NCBI RefSeq assembly: GCF_025961575.1
Contig: NZ_JAOQNX010000007.1
Location: 1 to 64,000, forward strand
DNA: 64,000 bases
Direction of reading: 5' to 3'
From: Rhodoblastus acidophilus
GTDB lineage: Bacteria; Pseudomonadota; Alphaproteobacteria; Rhizobiales; Beijerinckiaceae
Part shown: in pieces, positions 53,455-63,361 of the stretch
How the letters are laid out: every line of letters starts with the position of its first letter
Numbering within the stretch: position 1 is the stretch's first letter
The notes under the pieces: model-generated
Told to the model about the DNA's origin: nothing
Databases searched by the model: none
Seen by the model: the letters and a program-made list of their open reading frames with translations, nothing else
Translations under genes and position numbers: made by a program

Positions 53455-55245
53455 TCAGAACATGTTGAGGTTGAAGCGGCGGCGCACCAGATCGCGCAAT
53501 TGCTTCACCTGCTGGAAGGAGTCGCGCAACAGGTCGCGGTCCATGCTGGTCAGCGCGCCCGGGCGGTAAAGGTTGGACGAGTCGGAGGCCGCGAGTTGCG
53601 CGTCGAGCCGCAGGGTCAGCAGGTAATCCAGCGCCTGCGCCAGGCCGCGGGCGAAATCCTCCTTGAGCAGACCTTTTTCGGCGAGCTTGCCGAGCCGCTC
53701 GAACGTGTTGGTTTCCTCCAAGCCCTGTTCGATGGCCAGCGCCCGCACGCCGTGGACGATGGGGAAAATGCCGCCCTTCTTGACGTCGAGTCCTTCCGCC
53801 CCCGCCAGCTTCAGATTGTTGAACAGGCCGATCGGCGGCTCGAAGGCGAGCACCGCCGCCGCGAAACGGGCGAGAAAGACGCGCTCGCGACGCGCCTTTT
53901 GCAGCAGCGCCCATTTGGTGTCCTGGAGCAGAGTCGCATCGCCGGCGACCGCCGCCGCGTCGAAGAAAATCGCGACATTCATCGCCGATTCATTGTCCGG
54001 CGTCGTGATCCAGCGATTGAAATCAGAGACATATTCATCGACGGTGCGCACCCAAAAGGGATTGCTGACCATCACATTGCCCGGACAGGGCGGAAAGCCG
54101 AACTTTTCCAGCGCGGCGGAAAATTTGGTGCGGAACGAGTCGAGCAAGCTGCTGTCGACGGGTTCCGCGAGAATCAGGCCATTGTCCTGGTCGGTGCGCA
54201 CCGTCTGTTCGCCGCGCCCCTCGCTGCCCATTACGATCAGGCAGACTTTTTGTGCGATCTCCGGGGGGCAGGTGAGCTCGAACAGTTTCGCGAACAGGCG
54301 GCGGTTGAGGTCGGAGACGATCTCCGCCACCACCTGGAACTTGACCCCCTGGCGGCGCAGCGGCTTGATCTGCTCGGCGATCTGGCGCGCGGCGGCGGCG
54401 AGTTCGTCGATCGTCCCGGCGCGGTCGATGCGGTTGGAGACAAGCTGGGAATTGCCGGCGAAATGGCCGAGCAGGTCGATGTCCTCGACAATGCCGAGAT
54501 AGGATTCATCCTGCATCACCACGACGCGGCGCTTGTTGTGCTTGGTCATCAGCAGCAGCACATGGGCGACGAAATCGTCGGGCGCGACCGTGACCAGATC
54601 GAAGCGGGCGATGTTCTTCACCGGCTCGTCCGTGGACATGTCCTTGAGGATCACCGCCTTGGCGAGATTCATTCCGGTGACGATGCCCCGGCGGTCGCCG
54701 TCGCGCACCAGCAGCGCGTTGCAGTCGATCGACTGCATCATCCGGCCCGCCGCCCTGATGCTTTCGCTCCCGTCGATGGGCACGGCCGGACACATCGGCA
54801 GATCGCGGACGCGCGCATGCATCATGGAATTGAACTGGTTCGATTCGCTCTCGCCGGCGAGCGCGTCGAGTTTGCGCGTAATGTCGAGATAGAAGAAGGC
54901 GCCGAAGCGCGGATTGGCGTTGATGAGGCGAAACATCTCGCCGCGCGGCGCGATGGCGCACAAAGTTTCCTCGGCGGCGATGAAGGTGCTGACGCTCGCC
55001 CCCTGCACGACGGCGCGCGCGTCGAAAAAGTCGCGGGGCCCGAGCATGCCGAGCAATTCGTTCTGCTGGCGCTCCTCCACGCAGCCCTTGACCACGAGAT
55101 AGAGCCCCTCGGGCGAGGCGCCTTCGGACAGAATGGTTTCGCCGGGCCGGTAATAATGGATGTCGAGCGACGATTTCATTTCCTCGGCTTCGTCCGGCGT
55201 CAGCCGATCGAACGGGGCCGCCGACGTGTCGAGAAGCACGCTCAT
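53455..55245 (-). CDS. cNMP-binding/CBS/DUF294 putative nucleotidyltransferase
   Basis: The 596-aa product has four parts: a cyclic-nucleotide-binding-like domain (10-125, YRPGETILSEGASPEGLYLV), a CBS pair (about 145-270, IRAAGRMMQSIDCNALLVRD; VAHVLLLMTKHNKRRVVVMQ), a DUF294 nucleotidyltransferase domain (LIVMGSEGRGEQTVRTDQDN with GS...D-x-D like GlnD) and a DUF294 C-terminal helical domain. By family it may uridylylate or adenylylate a protein in response to small molecules. It lies upstream of the exonuclease and downstream of actP, which suggests regulation of acetate uptake or metabolism (inference). Confidence 0.85.
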   Translation of the reverse strand: MSVLLDTSAAPFDRLTPDEAEEMKSSLDIHYYRPGETILSEGASPEGLYLVVKGCVEERQQNELLGMLGPRDFFDARAVVQGASVSTFIAAEETLCAIAPRGEMFRLINANPRFGAFFYLDITRKLDALAGESESNQFNSMMHARVRDLPMCPAVPIDGSESIRAAGRMMQSIDCNALLVRDGDRRGIVTGMNLAKAVILKDMSTDEPVKNIARFDLVTVAPDDFVAHVLLLMTKHNKRRVVVMQDESYLGIVEDIDLLGHFAGNSQLVSNRIDRAGTIDELAAAARQIAEQIKPLRRQGVKFQVVAEIVSDLNRRLFAKLFELTCPPEIAQKVCLIVMGSEGRGEQTVRTDQDNGLILAEPVDSSLLDSFRTKFSAALEKFGFPPCPGNVMVSNPFWVRTVDEYVSDFNRWITTPDNESAMNVAIFFDAAAVAGDATLLQDTKWALLQKARRERVFLARFAAAVLAFEPPIGLFNNLKLAGAEGLDVKKGGIFPIVHGVRALAIEQGLEETNTFERLGKLAEKGLLKEDFARGLAQALDYLLTLRLDAQLAASDSSNLYRPGALTSMDRDLLRDSFQQVKQLRDLVRRRFNLNMF

Positions 55246-55319
55246 GGCAAGTCTCTGAGAGGAAGCTCCCTCTCGCCGCGGCCGACGAAGAGGTTACGCC
55301 GAGGACGGGCGCCCCCGGG

Positions 55320-55353
55320 AAAAAAAAGCCTCTCCCCGCGAGCGGGGAGAGGC
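55320..55353 (-). terminator. Rho-independent terminator of the actP operon
   Basis: A perfect 12-bp stem, GCCTCTCCCCGC (55328-55339) with GCGGGGAGAGGC (55342-55353), is followed on the minus strand by eight T (complement of 55320-55327). It begins 11 bases after the actP stop and separates actP from the DUF294 gene. Confidence 0.9.
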
Positions 55354-55363
55354 GGTTTTGGTG

Positions 55364-57058
55364 TCAGTGGGCGGAGGCGCCGGCGGCGCCGATGCCGGTC
55401 TGCGAACGCACATATTGCGCGTCGAAACCTTCGCGGTCGCGCTGGGCGCGCTTGCTGCGATCCAGCTTGGACACGATATAGATGCCCAGGAAGGCGATCG
55501 ACATCGAGAACAGCGCCGGGTTCGAGATCTGGAACAGCGCCGAGCCCTTCGGATTGCCGAGCGTGGCTTCCCACACCGCCGGCGAGAAGATCACGCCGAC
55601 CAGCGCCGACATCAGGCCCATGAAGCCGCCATAGACCGCGCCGCGCGTGGTCATGCCGCGCCACATCATCGACATCAGCAGCACCGGGAAGTTGCACGAG
55701 GCCGCGATCGAGAAGGCGAGGCCGACCATGAAGGCGACGTTCTGCTTCTCGAACAGGATGCCGAGCACAACGGCGATGACGCCGAGGATCAGGGTGGCGA
55801 TCTTCGAGACGCGGATTTCGTCCTGCTCGTTGGCCTGGCCGCGTTTCATCACGGTGGCGTAGAGGTCGTGCGAAATCGCCGAGGCGCCCGCCAGCGTCAG
55901 GCCGGACACGACCGCGAGGATCGTGGCGAAGGCCACCGCCGAGATGAAGCCCAGGAAGACGTTGCCGCCAACAGCGCCGGCGAGGTCGATCGCCGCCATA
56001 TTGTTGCCGCCCCGGATCGCTTCGATGCCGTTCTTGCCCGCCGCGACCAGGGCCGGATTGAGGAAGTCCGGATTGGTCGAAACCAGCACGATCGCGCCGA
56101 AGCCGATGATGAAGGTCAGGATGTAGAAGTAGCCGATGAAGCCGGTGGCGTAGAACACCGACTTGCGCGCCGCCTTGGCGTCAGCCACGGTGAAGAAGCG
56201 CATCAGGATATGCGGCAGGCCGGCGGTGCCGAACATCAGCGCCAGGCCCAGCGAAATCGCCGAGAGCGGACTGTTGATCAGCGAGCCCGGCTGCATGATC
56301 GCCAGATGCTTGGGATGCACGTCGACCGCCTTGGCGAACAAGGCTTCCGGCGAGAAGCCGAACTGCCACAGCACCATGAAGGCCATGAAGGTCGCGCCGG
56401 CGAGCAGCAGGCAGGCCTTGATGATCTGCACCCAGGTGGTCGCCACCATGCCGCCGAAGGTCACATAGACGATCATCAGCACGCCGACGCAGATCACGGC
56501 ATAAGCGTAATCGAGACCGAACAGCAGTTTGATCAGCGATCCCGCGCCGACCATCTGCGCGATCAGGTAGAAGGCGACCGTCACCAGCGTGCCGCAGGCC
56601 GCCATGACGCGGATCGGCGCCTGCTTGAAGCGGAACGAGGCGACGTCGGCGAAGGTGAACTTGCCGAGGTTGCGCAGCGGCTCCGCGATCAGGAAGGTGA
56701 CGATCGGCCAGCCGACCAGCCAGCCCACCGAATAGATCAGGCCGTCGAACCCGGAGGTGTAGACGAGGCCGGAAATGCCGAGGAACGAGGCCGCCGACAT
56801 ATAGTCGCCGGCGATGGCGAGGCCATTCTGGAAGCCGGTGATGCCGCCGCCGGCGGTGTAGAACTGCGCAGCGGAACGGGTGCGCTTGGCCGCCCAATAG
56901 GTGATGCCGAGCGTGAACACCACGAACACCGCGAACATGGCGATGGCGGTCCAGTTGGTCGCCTGCTTCTGCGCGCCGCCGGCGATCGCGTCGGCGAAGG
57001 CGGGCGAGGCCAGGGCTGCGAGCGCAGCGCCGGAAACGAGAGTCTTGATGCGGGTCAT
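55364..57058 (-). CDS. actP: Cation/acetate symporter (SSS family)
   Basis: The 564-aa product has an N-terminal signal-like segment ([17 protein letters not shown]) and about 13 membrane segments. Family marks are [20 protein letters not shown] with [55 protein letters not shown], and [20 protein letters not shown]. It imports acetate (also glycolate or pyruvate in relatives) with sodium or protons across the inner membrane. Its start ATG 57058 overlaps the DUF485 stop as TGATG. The full length matches E. coli ActP (549 aa). No acetyl-CoA synthetase gene is beside it. Confidence 0.93.
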   Translation of the reverse strand: MTRIKTLVSGAALAALASPAFADAIAGGAQKQATNWTAIAMFAVFVVFTLGITYWAAKRTRSAAQFYTAGGGITGFQNGLAIAGDYMSAASFLGISGLVYTSGFDGLIYSVGWLVGWPIVTFLIAEPLRNLGKFTFADVASFRFKQAPIRVMAACGTLVTVAFYLIAQMVGAGSLIKLLFGLDYAYAVICVGVLMIVYVTFGGMVATTWVQIIKACLLLAGATFMAFMVLWQFGFSPEALFAKAVDVHPKHLAIMQPGSLINSPLSAISLGLALMFGTAGLPHILMRFFTVADAKAARKSVFYATGFIGYFYILTFIIGFGAIVLVSTNPDFLNPALVAAGKNGIEAIRGGNNMAAIDLAGAVGGNVFLGFISAVAFATILAVVSGLTLAGASAISHDLYATVMKRGQANEQDEIRVSKIATLILGVIAVVLGILFEKQNVAFMVGLAFSIAASCNFPVLLMSMMWRGMTTRGAVYGGFMGLMSALVGVIFSPAVWEATLGNPKGSALFQISNPALFSMSIAFLGIYIVSKLDRSKRAQRDREGFDAQYVRSQTGIGAAGASAH

Positions 57059-57372
57059 CAACGGCTCTCCTCGACGATCTGGCGGGTGAGTTCGTCGTAG
57101 CGCTTGTTGGCCTTGACGACATAGATGCCGGTGAGGACGAAGGCCGAGATGATGACGAGCAGGCCGATCACGATCCCGACCGTGGCGACCGCGCCCGAAT
57201 AGAGCGGCGTGCCAAGGAAATTGCCCAAATCCTTGTTGAAAGCGACCAGCAGGATGAAGCCGAAATAGATCAACAGCATGATCACCGACAGGGTCCAGCC
57301 CAGCGACTTGCGCGCGGCCACCAACTGCTTGAATTTCGGGTTTCGTTCTATGTCTAATGCACTCGCGGCCAT
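57058..57372 (-). CDS. DUF485 membrane protein (YjcH-like), partner of ActP
   Basis: The 104-aa product has two membrane segments ([38 protein letters not shown]) and the DUF485 pattern [15 protein letters not shown], ending in [19 protein letters not shown]. It is nearly always encoded before actP, as in the acs-yjcH-actP operon of E. coli, and probably assists the permease. ATG 57372 follows GGAGGAG by 5 bases. The 252-bp region upstream to ilvD should hold the operon promoter. Confidence 0.9.
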   Translation of the reverse strand: MAASALDIERNPKFKQLVAARKSLGWTLSVIMLLIYFGFILLVAFNKDLGNFLGTPLYSGAVATVGIVIGLLVIISAFVLTGIYVVKANKRYDELTRQIVEESR

Positions 57373-57541
57373 GAAGGCTCCTCCCTGTATTCCAAAACCT
57401 CCTCGGGTGAACCTTTTTGACGATTGCGCGCAGGCGCAACGCCCGCGGTTCTTACCCGAGAAAGTCTCACCCCTGTCTAACCTACTGTTCGGCGTGGCGT
57501 GAGTTAGCACTTCGTTGAACAAGATGCAGATCAATGAATAT

Positions 57542-57568
57542 ACCCGCCGCGATTGAGCCGCGGCGGGT
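57542..57568. terminator. Hairpin between actP operon start and ilvD end
   Basis: ACCCGCCGCG (57542-57551) and CGCGGCGGGT (57559-57568) form a stem with a 7-base loop. It lies 57 bases after the ilvD stop on the minus strand and is followed there by TATATTCATT, a weak T-tract. It is probably the ilvD terminator. Confidence 0.55.
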
Positions 57569-57624
57569 GACAGATTTCTTAAGGGATCAGAGAATTTCCT
57601 TCCGCCCGAGCGGGCGAAGCTCCG

Positions 57625-59466
57625 CTATTCCGGGACGACGCGCACCGCGCCTTTGGCGGCGCTTGTGGTCATCGCCGCATAGGCGCGCAACGCCGCCGAC
57701 ACTTTGCGGTCGCGGCCGACCGGCTTCCAGGCGTCCTTGCCCTTGGCTTCCATGGTTGCCCTGCGGCGCGCCAGAACATCCTCGGCGACGTCGAGTTTCA
57801 GCACGCGATTGGGAATGTCGATCACGATGGAATCACCTGAAACCACGAGACCGATCAGACCGCCCTCCTGCGCCTCCGGCGAAACATGGCCGATCGACAG
57901 GCCCGAGGTGCCGCCGGAGAAACGGCCGTCGGTGATCAGCGCGCAGGCTTTGCCCAGCCCCATGCTTTTCAGATAGCTGGTGGGATAGAGCATTTCCTGC
58001 ATGCCCGGTCCGCCGCGCGGACCTTCGTAGCGGATGATCACCACATCGCCCGCCTTGACGGCGCCGGACAAAATCCCCTTCACGGCGTCGTCCTGGCTCT
58101 CGTAAACCACAGCCGGTCCGGTGAATTTCAGCACGCTCTCGTCGACGCCCGCCGTCTTCACGATGGCGCCGTCCTCGGCGAGATTGCCGAACAGCACGGC
58201 AAGGCCGCCGTCTCTGGAAAACGCATGTTCGGCGGAGCGGATCACGCCCTTTTCGCGGTCGGAATCCACCGCGTCATAACGCGCGCTCTGCGAAAACGCC
58301 TCCTGGGTCGGCACGCCGCCCGGCGCCGCGCGATAGAACGTGTCGAGGCCGGGGCAGTCCGAGCGCTTGAGGTCCCATTTCTCCAGGCCGGCGGCGAGGC
58401 TGTCGGCGTGGACGGAATGGACGTCGCGGTTCAACAGGCCGGCCCGGTCGAGTTCGCCCAGAATGCCATGGATGCCGCCGGCGCGATGCACGTCCTCCAT
58501 ATGGACGTTGGGCACGGAGGGGGCGACCTTGCACAGAACGGGGACGCGGCGCGACAGCCGGTCGATGTCGGACATTTTGAAATCGACGCCGGCCTCATAG
58601 GCGGCGGCGAGCAGATGCAGCACGGTATTGGTCGAGCCGCCCATGGCGATGTCGAGCGTCATGGCGTTTTCAAACGCCTTGAACGTGGCGATGCTCCGCG
58701 GCAGCACCTTTTCGTCGTCCTGCTCGTAATAGCGCTTGCACAGCGCGACGATCTTCCGCCCGGCCTCCAGAAACAGCTCCTTGCGGTCGGCATGGGTGGC
58801 GAGCGCCGTGCCATTGCCGGGCAGCGACAGGCCCAGGGCCTCCGTCAGGCAGTTCATGCTGTTGGCCGTGAACATGCCGGAGCAGGAGCCGCAGGTCGGA
58901 CAGGCCGAGCGCTCCATGGAGGCGACATCCTCATCCGAATTCTTCGGATCGGCGGCGGCGATCATGGCGTCAATCAAGTCGACCTTTTTCGCGCCGGTGG
59001 ACAACAAAACCTTGCCGGCCTCCATCGGGCCGCCGGAGACGAAAATGGCGGGAATGTTGAGGCGCAGCGCCGCCATCAGCATGCCGGGGGTGATCTTGTC
59101 GCAATTGGAGATGCACACCAGCGCGTCGGCGCAATGGGCGTTGGCCATATATTCGACGCTGTCGGCGATCACCTCGCGCGAGGGCAGGCTGTAGAGCATG
59201 CCGGAATGACCCATGGCGATGCCGTCGTCGACCGCGATGGTGTTGAATTCCTTGGCGACGCCGCCCGCCGCCTCGATCTCGCGCGCGACCATCTGGCCCA
59301 AATCCTTGAGATGGACATGGCCGGGCACGAATTGGGTGAAGGAATTCACCACGGCGATGATCGGCTTGCCGAAATCACCTTCCTTCATGCCGGTGGCGCG
59401 CCAAAGGCCGCGCGCGCCGGCCATGTTGCGTCCATGGGTGGAGGTGCGGGAGCGATACGGAGGCAT
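57625..59466 (-). CDS. ilvD: Dihydroxy-acid dehydratase
   Basis: The 613-aa product is full length for IlvD (E. coli 616). It has the iron-sulfur ligands in [20 protein letters not shown] and [20 protein letters not shown], plus [20 protein letters not shown] and [20 protein letters not shown]. It dehydrates 2,3-dihydroxy-isovalerate and -methylvalerate in branched-chain amino-acid synthesis, in the cytoplasm. It is transcribed alone. ATG 59466 is the conserved start ([20 protein letters not shown]). Confidence 0.96.
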   Translation of the reverse strand: MPPYRSRTSTHGRNMAGARGLWRATGMKEGDFGKPIIAVVNSFTQFVPGHVHLKDLGQMVAREIEAAGGVAKEFNTIAVDDGIAMGHSGMLYSLPSREVIADSVEYMANAHCADALVCISNCDKITPGMLMAALRLNIPAIFVSGGPMEAGKVLLSTGAKKVDLIDAMIAAADPKNSDEDVASMERSACPTCGSCSGMFTANSMNCLTEALGLSLPGNGTALATHADRKELFLEAGRKIVALCKRYYEQDDEKVLPRSIATFKAFENAMTLDIAMGGSTNTVLHLLAAAYEAGVDFKMSDIDRLSRRVPVLCKVAPSVPNVHMEDVHRAGGIHGILGELDRAGLLNRDVHSVHADSLAAGLEKWDLKRSDCPGLDTFYRAAPGGVPTQEAFSQSARYDAVDSDREKGVIRSAEHAFSRDGGLAVLFGNLAEDGAIVKTAGVDESVLKFTGPAVVYESQDDAVKGILSGAVKAGDVVIIRYEGPRGGPGMQEMLYPTSYLKSMGLGKACALITDGRFSGGTSGLSIGHVSPEAQEGGLIGLVVSGDSIVIDIPNRVLKLDVAEDVLARRRATMEAKGKDAWKPVGRDRKVSAALRAYAAMTTSAAKGAVRVVPE

Positions 59467-59704
59467 GGATGACCCTGGTCTTTTGAATTTGCCGGTGTCC
59501 TACATCTTTGCGCCGCTCGCGTCCATGCGCGAGTTAAGGAAGTCTTAAACTCGCAATTGACCCTGAGCGCGACAGTGCAACAATGGCCGGGCGCGAGGAA
59601 TGACTGGGCTTAACCAAGGTTCCGGCATGTTTTGCCGCACCGTCGCCGCGCCCATGTCCGCCTTGCGCAGGCGTTTGTTTTTGTCTCGTTTTCAGGAGCT
59701 TGTC

Positions 59705-60322
59705 ATGATCAGCAAGGCTTCCGTTCTCGCCGCGCTCGGCGGGTTGTCCGTCTTGGCGGCGACCGGCGTTGCGGCCCAGGCGCAATGTGTCAACTGCAGT
59801 TATTCGACCTACTACCAGCCCTATACCGTGCGCAATTGCGAACAACTGGTGCCGCACACGGTGCTCCAGCCTGTCGTCACCAACCAGGTCGTGCCCGTCG
59901 TCAGCTATCAGACGGTCCAGCGCACGCAATATGTGCCGCAAACCGTTTATACGCGCCAGATCACCTCCGAACCGGTCAGCTCTGCGGGGTATGGCGGCTA
60001 CGGCGGCGGTTACGCCAATTATGGCGGCGGTTATGCCGGCTACGGCGGCGGATACGGCTATGGCGGCGGCGTGATCGCCGCGGGTCTCGGCTATGCCGCC
60101 GGCTATGGCGCGGGCCGCTACGGCTACGGCGCGTGGGGCCGCTACGGCGGATATGGCCGCTACGGCGCTTGGGGTGGCGGCCGCGGCGCTTGGGGCGCCG
60201 GCCGCGGCGCTTGGGGTGGCCGCGGCGCTTGGGGCCACGGCGGCTACGGCCGTCACGTCGGCTTCGGCGGCGGCGGTTTTGCGCATGCGCGGCCCTATGG
60301 CGGCGGGTTCCACGGGCGGTGA
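59705..60322 (+). CDS. Secreted Gly/Tyr-rich protein
   Basis: The 205-aa product begins at ATG 59705 after AGGAG. A signal peptide (VLAALGGLSVLAATGVAAQA) is followed by a conserved-looking part (CVNCSYSTYYQPYTVRNCEQ, VVTNQVVPVVSYQTVQRTQY) and then a tail of about 100 residues of GYGGGY/GRYGYG/GAWG repeats. It resembles small periplasmic or surface proteins of alphaproteobacteria that are rich in Gly and Tyr; no function is known. Three cysteines occur in the N-terminal part. The repeats come from iterated GGCGGCTAYGGC-like codons and could vary in number. Confidence 0.7.
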   Translation: MISKASVLAALGGLSVLAATGVAAQAQCVNCSYSTYYQPYTVRNCEQLVPHTVLQPVVTNQVVPVVSYQTVQRTQYVPQTVYTRQITSEPVSSAGYGGYGGGYANYGGGYAGYGGGYGYGGGVIAAGLGYAAGYGAGRYGYGAWGRYGGYGRYGAWGGGRGAWGAGRGAWGGRGAWGHGGYGRHVGFGGGGFAHARPYGGGFHGR

Positions 60323-60370
60323 CCTAAGGCGGTGACGGTCCGCGAGGTTGGCTTTTCGCGCCGCCACGAC

Positions 60371-60395
60371 TAAGTGATGGGCCACGCATCACTTA
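60371..60395 (+). promoter_or_regulatory. Hairpin directly upstream of shc
   Basis: TAAGTGATG (60371-60379) and CATCACTTA (60387-60395) form a perfect 9-bp stem with a 7-base loop, ending 18 bases before the TTG start of shc and adjoining its AGGGA ribosome binding site (60403-60407). It may be an operator, a 5' leader hairpin that tunes translation, or the terminator of the upstream gene; no T-run follows. Confidence 0.5.
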
Positions 60396-60413
60396 TTGGC
60401 TTAGGGAAAAATC

Positions 60414-62429
60414 TTGAATCTCGTTTCGCCTGTTCCGCAGGACAATTTCTCCGCCGCGCTGCGCTCCGGCGTCAGCGCGGCCGTCGACTGGCTGATCGCC
60501 CGGCAGAAGCCGGACGGCCATTGGGTTGGCCGCGCGGAATCCAACAGTTGCATGGAGGCGCAATGGCGCCTCGCCCTCTGGTTCGTCGGCCTCGACGACC
60601 ATCCGCTTTGCGCCCGCCTCGCGCAATCGCTGCTCGACACGCAGCGCGCCGACGGCGCCTGGGAAATCTATTACGGCGCGCCGAATGGCGACATCAACAC
60701 CACCGTGGAAGCTTACGCCGCCCTGCGCTGCTCCGGATTTTCGGCGGACCACCCCGCGCTGCAAAAGGCGCAAGCCTGGATCGAGGCCAAGGGCGGATTA
60801 AAAAACATTCGCGTGTTCACTCGCTACTGGCTCGCCCTGATCGGCGAATGGCCGTGGGAGAAGACGCCGAACCTGCCGCCGGAAGTGATCTGGCTGCCGC
60901 TGTGGTTCCCCTTCAACATCTATCATTTCGCCCAATGGGCGCGGGCGACGCTGATGCCGATCGCCGTGCTGTCCGCCCGCCGTCCCTCCCGCCCGCTGCC
61001 GCCGGAAAATCGGCTGGACGCGCTGTTTCCCGAGGGTCGCGACGCCTTCGACTATGAGCTGCCGGCCAAGCCCAATCCCGATTTCTGGGACCGCTTCTTT
61101 CGCAAGACCGACGAAATCCTGCACAAGGCGCAGAACGGCTGGCTGGGCCGCGCGGGCTTTCGCAACGGCGCCATCCGCCATGTGCTCGAATGGATCATCA
61201 AGCATCAGGACGCCGACGGCGCCTGGGGCGGCATCCAGCCGCCGTGGATCTACAGCCTGATGGCGCTGCACGCCGAAGGCTATGCCTTGACCCATCCGGT
61301 GCTCGCCAAGGGTTTTGAGGCGCTGAACGATCCGGGCTGGCGGGTCGATGTCGGCGACGCCACTTTCATTCAGGCGACCAACAGCCCGGTCTGGGACACC
61401 ATGCTGACCTTGCTGGCGTTTGACGACGCCGAGGCCCTGGACAATGAGGCGACGGAAAAGGCCGTGGATTGGCTGTTGCGCCGGCAGGTGCGGGTTCCCG
61501 GTGACTGGTCGATCAAACTGCCGGGGGTCAAACCGGGCGGCTGGGCCTTTGAATACGCCAACAATTTCTATCCCGACACCGACGACACCGCCGTCGCGCT
61601 GATCGCGCTCGCCCCGTTCCGCAGCGATGAAAAATGGCGGGCGCGCGGCATTGAGGAAGCGATTCAGCTTGGCGTCGACTGGCTGATCGCGATGCAGAGC
61701 AAGAATGGCGGCTGGGGCGCCTTCGACAAGGACAATACCAAGAAAATCCTCACCAAAATCCCGTTCTGCGATTTTGGCGAGGCGCTCGACCCGCCCTCCG
61801 TCGACGTCACCGCCCACATCATCGAGGCCTTTGGCAAGCTGGGGCTGTCGCGCGAACATCCCGCCATGGTCCGGGCCTTGCGCTACATCCGCGACCAGCA
61901 GGAGCCCGACGGCTCCTGGTTCGGCCGCTGGGGCGTGAATTATCTTTACGGCACCGGCGCGGTGCTGCCGGCGCTGGCGGCGATCGGCGAGGACATGCGC
62001 CAGGATTATGTCTGCCGCGCCTGCGAATGGATCGCATCACGCCAGCAGGCCAATGGCGGCTGGGGCGAAAGCTGCGCCTCCTACATGCAGGCCGAGGCCG
62101 CCGGACGCGGCGACGCCACGGCCTCGCAGACCGCCTGGGCGCTGATGGCGCTGATCGCGGCCAACAGGCCGAAAGACCGCGACGCCATCGAGCGCGGCTG
62201 CCATTTCCTGCTGGAAAACCAGCGCGAGGGAAGCTGGCCGGAGCCGCACTATACCGGGACGGGTTTTCCCGGCTACGGCGTCGGCCAGACCATCCGGCTG
62301 AACGACCCGCTGCTGGCGGAGCGGCTGAAGCAGGGCCCGGAGCTGTCGCGCGCCTTCATGCTGCGCTACGGGCTCTACAGCCATTATTTCCCGCTGATGG
62401 CGCTGGCGCGCGCGATCAAGCGGGATTGA
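60414..62429 (+). CDS. shc: Squalene-hopene cyclase
   Basis: The 671-aa product has the class II cyclase acid motif YPDTDDTAVAL near residue 388, several QW repeats (QKPDGHWVG, QDADGAWGG, QSKNGGWGAFDK, QEPDGSWFGRWG) and GYGVGQTI near the end. It cyclises squalene to hopene at the inner membrane, the committed step to hopanoids. TTG 60414 is used with AGGGA upstream. Length matches the family (about 630-680). No other hpn genes flank it here, so hopanoid tailoring genes lie elsewhere. It is one of the organism clues (Hyphomicrobiales, methylotrophs), though hopanoids are widespread. Confidence 0.95.
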   Translation: MNLVSPVPQDNFSAALRSGVSAAVDWLIARQKPDGHWVGRAESNSCMEAQWRLALWFVGLDDHPLCARLAQSLLDTQRADGAWEIYYGAPNGDINTTVEAYAALRCSGFSADHPALQKAQAWIEAKGGLKNIRVFTRYWLALIGEWPWEKTPNLPPEVIWLPLWFPFNIYHFAQWARATLMPIAVLSARRPSRPLPPENRLDALFPEGRDAFDYELPAKPNPDFWDRFFRKTDEILHKAQNGWLGRAGFRNGAIRHVLEWIIKHQDADGAWGGIQPPWIYSLMALHAEGYALTHPVLAKGFEALNDPGWRVDVGDATFIQATNSPVWDTMLTLLAFDDAEALDNEATEKAVDWLLRRQVRVPGDWSIKLPGVKPGGWAFEYANNFYPDTDDTAVALIALAPFRSDEKWRARGIEEAIQLGVDWLIAMQSKNGGWGAFDKDNTKKILTKIPFCDFGEALDPPSVDVTAHIIEAFGKLGLSREHPAMVRALRYIRDQQEPDGSWFGRWGVNYLYGTGAVLPALAAIGEDMRQDYVCRACEWIASRQQANGGWGESCASYMQAEAAGRGDATASQTAWALMALIAANRPKDRDAIERGCHFLLENQREGSWPEPHYTGTGFPGYGVGQTIRLNDPLLAERLKQGPELSRAFMLRYGLYSHYFPLMALARAIKRD

Positions 62430-62480
62430 GGAACGACGACGACATGGCCGGCGTTACCGCGAGAACCGGAGAACGCCGCC

Positions 62481-62786
62481 ATGATCATCGGACAATTCGC
62501 CACCCGCCGCGACGCCGAACTCGCCGTGGAACACCTCGTCCAGGAACACGGCCTGGAGCGCACCGACATTTTTGTCGAGGCGCAGGGCAGAGAGAACAGC
62601 GCCGGGACCCGGCCCGCCGGCGCGGACCTGGAAAGCGGACATTACGGCGCCGAAGGGCTGACGGCGGATAAGACTCCGGAACTGAACGGGGCCGTGGACG
62701 TCTCCGTCGAATGCGACGAGTCCAAAACCCACGCCGTTGAAGACGCCCTGCGCGCCGCCGGCGCCGAAACGGTGCGTTTGCAATAG
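62481..62786 (+). CDS. Small cytoplasmic protein, GSP17M-like fold
   Basis: The 101-aa product (MIIGQFATRRDAELAVEHLV, TDIFVEAQGREN, then AVDVSVECDESKTHAVEDAL and a final ETVRLQ) has a beta-alpha-beta repeat that resembles the first 105 residues of the DUF2171 protein at 32399-33292. No exact function is known; related proteins are stress-induced. ATG 62481 follows a CGGAGAAC site. It is 51 bases after shc and may be co-transcribed. Confidence 0.65.
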   Translation: MIIGQFATRRDAELAVEHLVQEHGLERTDIFVEAQGRENSAGTRPAGADLESGHYGAEGLTADKTPELNGAVDVSVECDESKTHAVEDALRAAGAETVRLQ

Positions 62787-62878
62787 AGTCGTCAACAGAG
62801 TCGCCCGCCTCTTGCGCGGCGCGGGGCGTGGGGCCAGATTAGGCGGCGCTGAGGCTCGACTCAACCGGAACCGCCGCC

Positions 62879-63349
62879 ATGACGCAAGTCAACACCCGCG
62901 CCAACACGCCGGCCGCCCCGCGCGTCTACCCGCTCGCCCCCCTGCCGGCCAGCGCGCTCGACGGCGTGCGCCGCCGCCGCATCCTGGCGCTTGGCCTCGA
63001 CCTGGTCCTGGTCAGCTTCCTCGCGGTGGGGATCTGGCTGCTGCTCGGCCTGGCCTCGTTCGGCGTGCTGTGGTTCATCCTGCCGCCGATTTTCCCCTTC
63101 GTCGCCTTCTTCTACAACGGCCTGACCATTTCCGGCTGGCGCATGGCGACGCCGGGCATGAAGGCCATGGACCTGGAAATGCGGCTGGTGAACGGCGACC
63201 GGGTTCCCTTCCTCTATGCGGCGGTCCATGCCGTGCTGTTCTATCTCAGCCTCGGCTTCCCCATCCTGTTCCTGTTCTCGCTGCTCGCTTCCGACAAGCG
63301 CTGCCTGCACGACATGCTGGCCGGCGTCATCGTGCTGCGGCGCGTCTAG
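62879..63349 (+). CDS. RDD-family membrane protein
   Basis: The 156-aa product has the RDD pattern: RRRILALGLDLVLVSFLAVG with the Arg and Asp in the first membrane helix, two further hydrophobic stretches, GMKAMDLEMRLVNGDRVPF and the end SDKRCLHDMLAGVIVLRRV with the second Asp. RDD proteins are small inner-membrane proteins; some act in sodium/proton exchange, most have no known role. It lies 12 bases before the transferase gene and may be co-transcribed. Confidence 0.88.
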   Translation: MTQVNTRANTPAAPRVYPLAPLPASALDGVRRRRILALGLDLVLVSFLAVGIWLLLGLASFGVLWFILPPIFPFVAFFYNGLTISGWRMATPGMKAMDLEMRLVNGDRVPFLYAAVHAVLFYLSLGFPILFLFSLLASDKRCLHDMLAGVIVLRRV

Positions 63350-63361
63350 CGGAGGGCGCCC

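Noticed and set aside
53500-55623. Antisense open frame of 707 codons over the cNMP/CBS/DUF294 gene
   Set aside because: Composition of a shadow frame; the opposite strand carries clear domains.
59990-60300. Short tandem DNA repeats in the Gly/Tyr-rich gene as a CRISPR-like array
   Set aside because: The repeats are in-frame codon repeats (GGC-rich) encoding GYGGGY-type peptide; there are no spacers.
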